From positions 1 through 6,995 of the forward strand of contig JAFCZY010000094.1 of NCBI GenBank assembly GCA_019314105.1: 6,995 bases of DNA, in the 5' to 3' direction. Source of the stretch: Deltaproteobacteria bacterium (GTDB lineage: Bacteria; Desulfobacterota; Desulfobacteria; Desulfobacterales; Desulfobacteraceae). Under the pieces are notes generated by a model. The model was not told the DNA's origin. It worked only from the letters and a program-made list of their open reading frames with translations, and searched no databases. Positions 5,926 through 6,995 of this stretch are shown here, piece by piece; within the stretch, counting starts at the first letter, position 1; each line of letters begins with the position of its first letter. The translations under genes and the position numbers were made by a program.

Positions 5926-6825
5926 CTATCTGCCGGTCAGCGGTCTTCCCAGGCTGTAAATCTCACCGCACTGTTCATAGGGAAGCGCCTCCTCAAGGTT
6001 TTTTATCTGATCAAACTGATCCCTGATTTCTTCTGCCTTTATCGGTCTTTTTGTATCGCCAATGCAGCAGCCTTTGCCGGAAACCATTGCTGAACGGGCA
6101 AACCAGCCGGCACTCATGGTAAAAATCATTCCGGATTCCCGGTTTTCTTCAGAACACAGAAAGGCCACAATAGGCGTGTTAAATTCCGGCTTGATTCTTT
6201 TGGCCACCTCGTCGGGAAAAACCCCCTGGGTCATGCCGGTGGCGGCATTGGGCGCCACTGTATTGATTTTAATATTATACCTGGCAGTTTCCAGTTTTAA
6301 GGTGTTCATAATGCCGATAACCCCCATTTTTGCTGCCCCGTAATTTGACTGACCAAAATTTCCATACATGCCGGAAGACGAGGCGGTAAATACAATTCGC
6401 CCGTACCCGTTCTCTTTCATAATTTTTACAGCCGGCTGGGTGACACAAAAAGCGCCTTTCAAATGGACGGCAATGACATCATCCCACTCTTGTTCTGTCA
6501 TCTTCATAAATGTCCGGTCCCGCAATATCCCAGCATTATTAATCAGGATATCCACCTTACCGAAATGATCCATGGCTGTGTCAACAATATGCTGACCACC
6601 TGTCATGGTGGCCACAGAATCGAAACTGGCAACTGCCTGGCCACCGGCTTTTTTTATTTCATCCACAACCCTGTCTGCTGTCCGGCACTGATCCGGGCCA
6701 TGGCCGATATCATTGACCACAACAGCCGCCCCTCTTTTGGCAAGGTCCAATGCATATTCTCTTCCAATCCCTTCCCCTGCGCCTGTTACAATAGCAACCT
6801 TGTTCTTAAAAACAATGGGTTCCAT
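5926..6825 (-). CDS. SDR-family 3-hydroxyacyl-CoA dehydrogenase-like oxidoreductase
   Basis: NAD(P)-dependent short-chain dehydrogenase, 299 aa, cytoplasmic. The Rossmann motif TGAGEGIG is at residues 14-21, the acidic VVNDIG at 36-41 (Asp39 suggests NAD), NNAG at 96-99, and the catalytic triad is Ser149 (TASSSG), Tyr162 and Lys166 (YGAAK). The block SSSGMYGNFGQSNYGAAKMGVIG and the opening GKVAIVTGAG-like segment closely resemble the (3R)-hydroxyacyl-CoA dehydrogenase domain of eukaryotic MFE-2/HSD17B4, and the extra C-terminal part (about 240-299) beyond a classical 250-aa SDR fits that group too. The likely role is therefore oxidation or reduction of 3-hydroxyacyl-CoA in fatty-acid or related acyl-CoA metabolism; exact substrate unknown. 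GGTGGAGG (6837-6830) four bases before the ATG supports the start. It faces the NlpC/P60 gene tail to tail. Confidence 0.9.
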   Translation of the reverse strand: MEPIVFKNKVAIVTGAGEGIGREYALDLAKRGAAVVVNDIGHGPDQCRTADRVVDEIKKAGGQAVASFDSVATMTGGQHIVDTAMDHFGKVDILINNAGILRDRTFMKMTEQEWDDVIAVHLKGAFCVTQPAVKIMKENGYGRIVFTASSSGMYGNFGQSNYGAAKMGVIGIMNTLKLETARYNIKINTVAPNAATGMTQGVFPDEVAKRIKPEFNTPIVAFLCSEENRESGMIFTMSAGWFARSAMVSGKGCCIGDTKRPIKAEEIRDQFDQIKNLEEALPYEQCGEIYSLGRPLTGR

Positions 6826-6995
6826 TCAGCCTCCACCCTATTAAAGTTTTTATCCATAGTATCCAATATGAACTCTTACGGCAGGGTACCGCAAAAATGG
6901 ATCCATAACAAGGCATCCTTGTATAGAAATTTTCACTTAATGCTTTAAAACTCCGGGTACTCTATGTCCGGATTTAATGATTAAAGGTTAATACT
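6826..6995. promoter_or_regulatory. Upstream region of the SDR gene with clustered dyads
   Basis: No credible gene is seen in these 170 bp. Four dyads occur within 90 bp: ATGGATCCAT (6897-6906), ACAAGG/CCTTGT with loop CAT (6908-6922), TCCGG/CCGGA (6952-6956 and 6968-6972) and TTTAATGATTAAA (6973-6985). Such short palindromes can be operator half-sites for a dimeric regulator of the SDR gene. A minus-strand TATACA (6926-6921) is a possible -10 element, but I see no good -35 partner. Function is inferred only from position. Confidence 0.3.

Noticed and set aside
6463..6948. 161-codon open frame on the plus strand opposite the SDR gene
   Set aside because: It is antisense to a clear SDR; the protein shows no family pattern.
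1..6995. tRNA, rRNA or CRISPR array
   Set aside because: No cloverleaf-like segment, rRNA signature or regularly spaced repeat was seen on either strand by eye.

Overview
The window looks like chromosomal DNA of moderate GC content from an anaerobic deltaproteobacterium (Desulfobacterota), most likely of the Desulfobacter/Desulfobacula type. This is inferred from the flavour of the proteins: a DsrE-like small protein, a CYGCG-type hot-dog thioesterase, and an SDR resembling the 3-hydroxyacyl-CoA dehydrogenase domain of MFE-2. There is no rRNA or other marker that fixes the taxon. No tRNA, rRNA, CRISPR array or intact mobile element was seen.

Layout. (1) Positions 1-1850 hold the 3' 96 percent or so of thrS (threonyl-tRNA synthetase). 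The gene runs in from the left edge, and the apparent GTG start at 39 lies inside its TGS domain. (2) A convergent gene of unknown function (309 aa) occupies 1885-2814 on the minus strand. (3) A 199-bp divergent intergenic region (2815-3013) carries a promoter-like element on each strand and a terminator-like hairpin with seven T that has no obvious gene in front of it. (4) A plus-strand cluster follows: a small MscS-type mechanosensitive channel, a PaaI-like hot-dog thioesterase and a DsrE-like protein with a CxxC motif, spaced by 51 and 36 bp and probably co-transcribed.

(5) Positions 4769-5925 form a patchy, more AT-rich accessory stretch. It holds a small secreted Gly/Gln/Asn-rich ORF that seems to lack a proper start, a probable decayed fragment of a HigA-type antitoxin, a complete NlpC/P60 cell-wall hydrolase lipoprotein, and a 205-bp non-coding segment with overlapping hairpins and repeated CTTTGAAAG. 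(6) Positions 5926-6825 on the minus strand encode a full-length SDR related to the (3R)-hydroxyacyl-CoA dehydrogenase part of peroxisomal MFE-2. Its 170-bp upstream region is rich in small dyad symmetries.

How the genes work together. thrS is housekeeping. The thioesterase and the SDR both point to acyl-CoA metabolism but sit in separate transcription units. MscS and the NlpC/P60 lipoprotein act at the envelope (osmotic release and peptidoglycan cleavage). I found no convincing new multi-gene defence or biosynthetic system. The most unusual part is the 4769-5925 stretch, which looks like a site of past insertion and decay.
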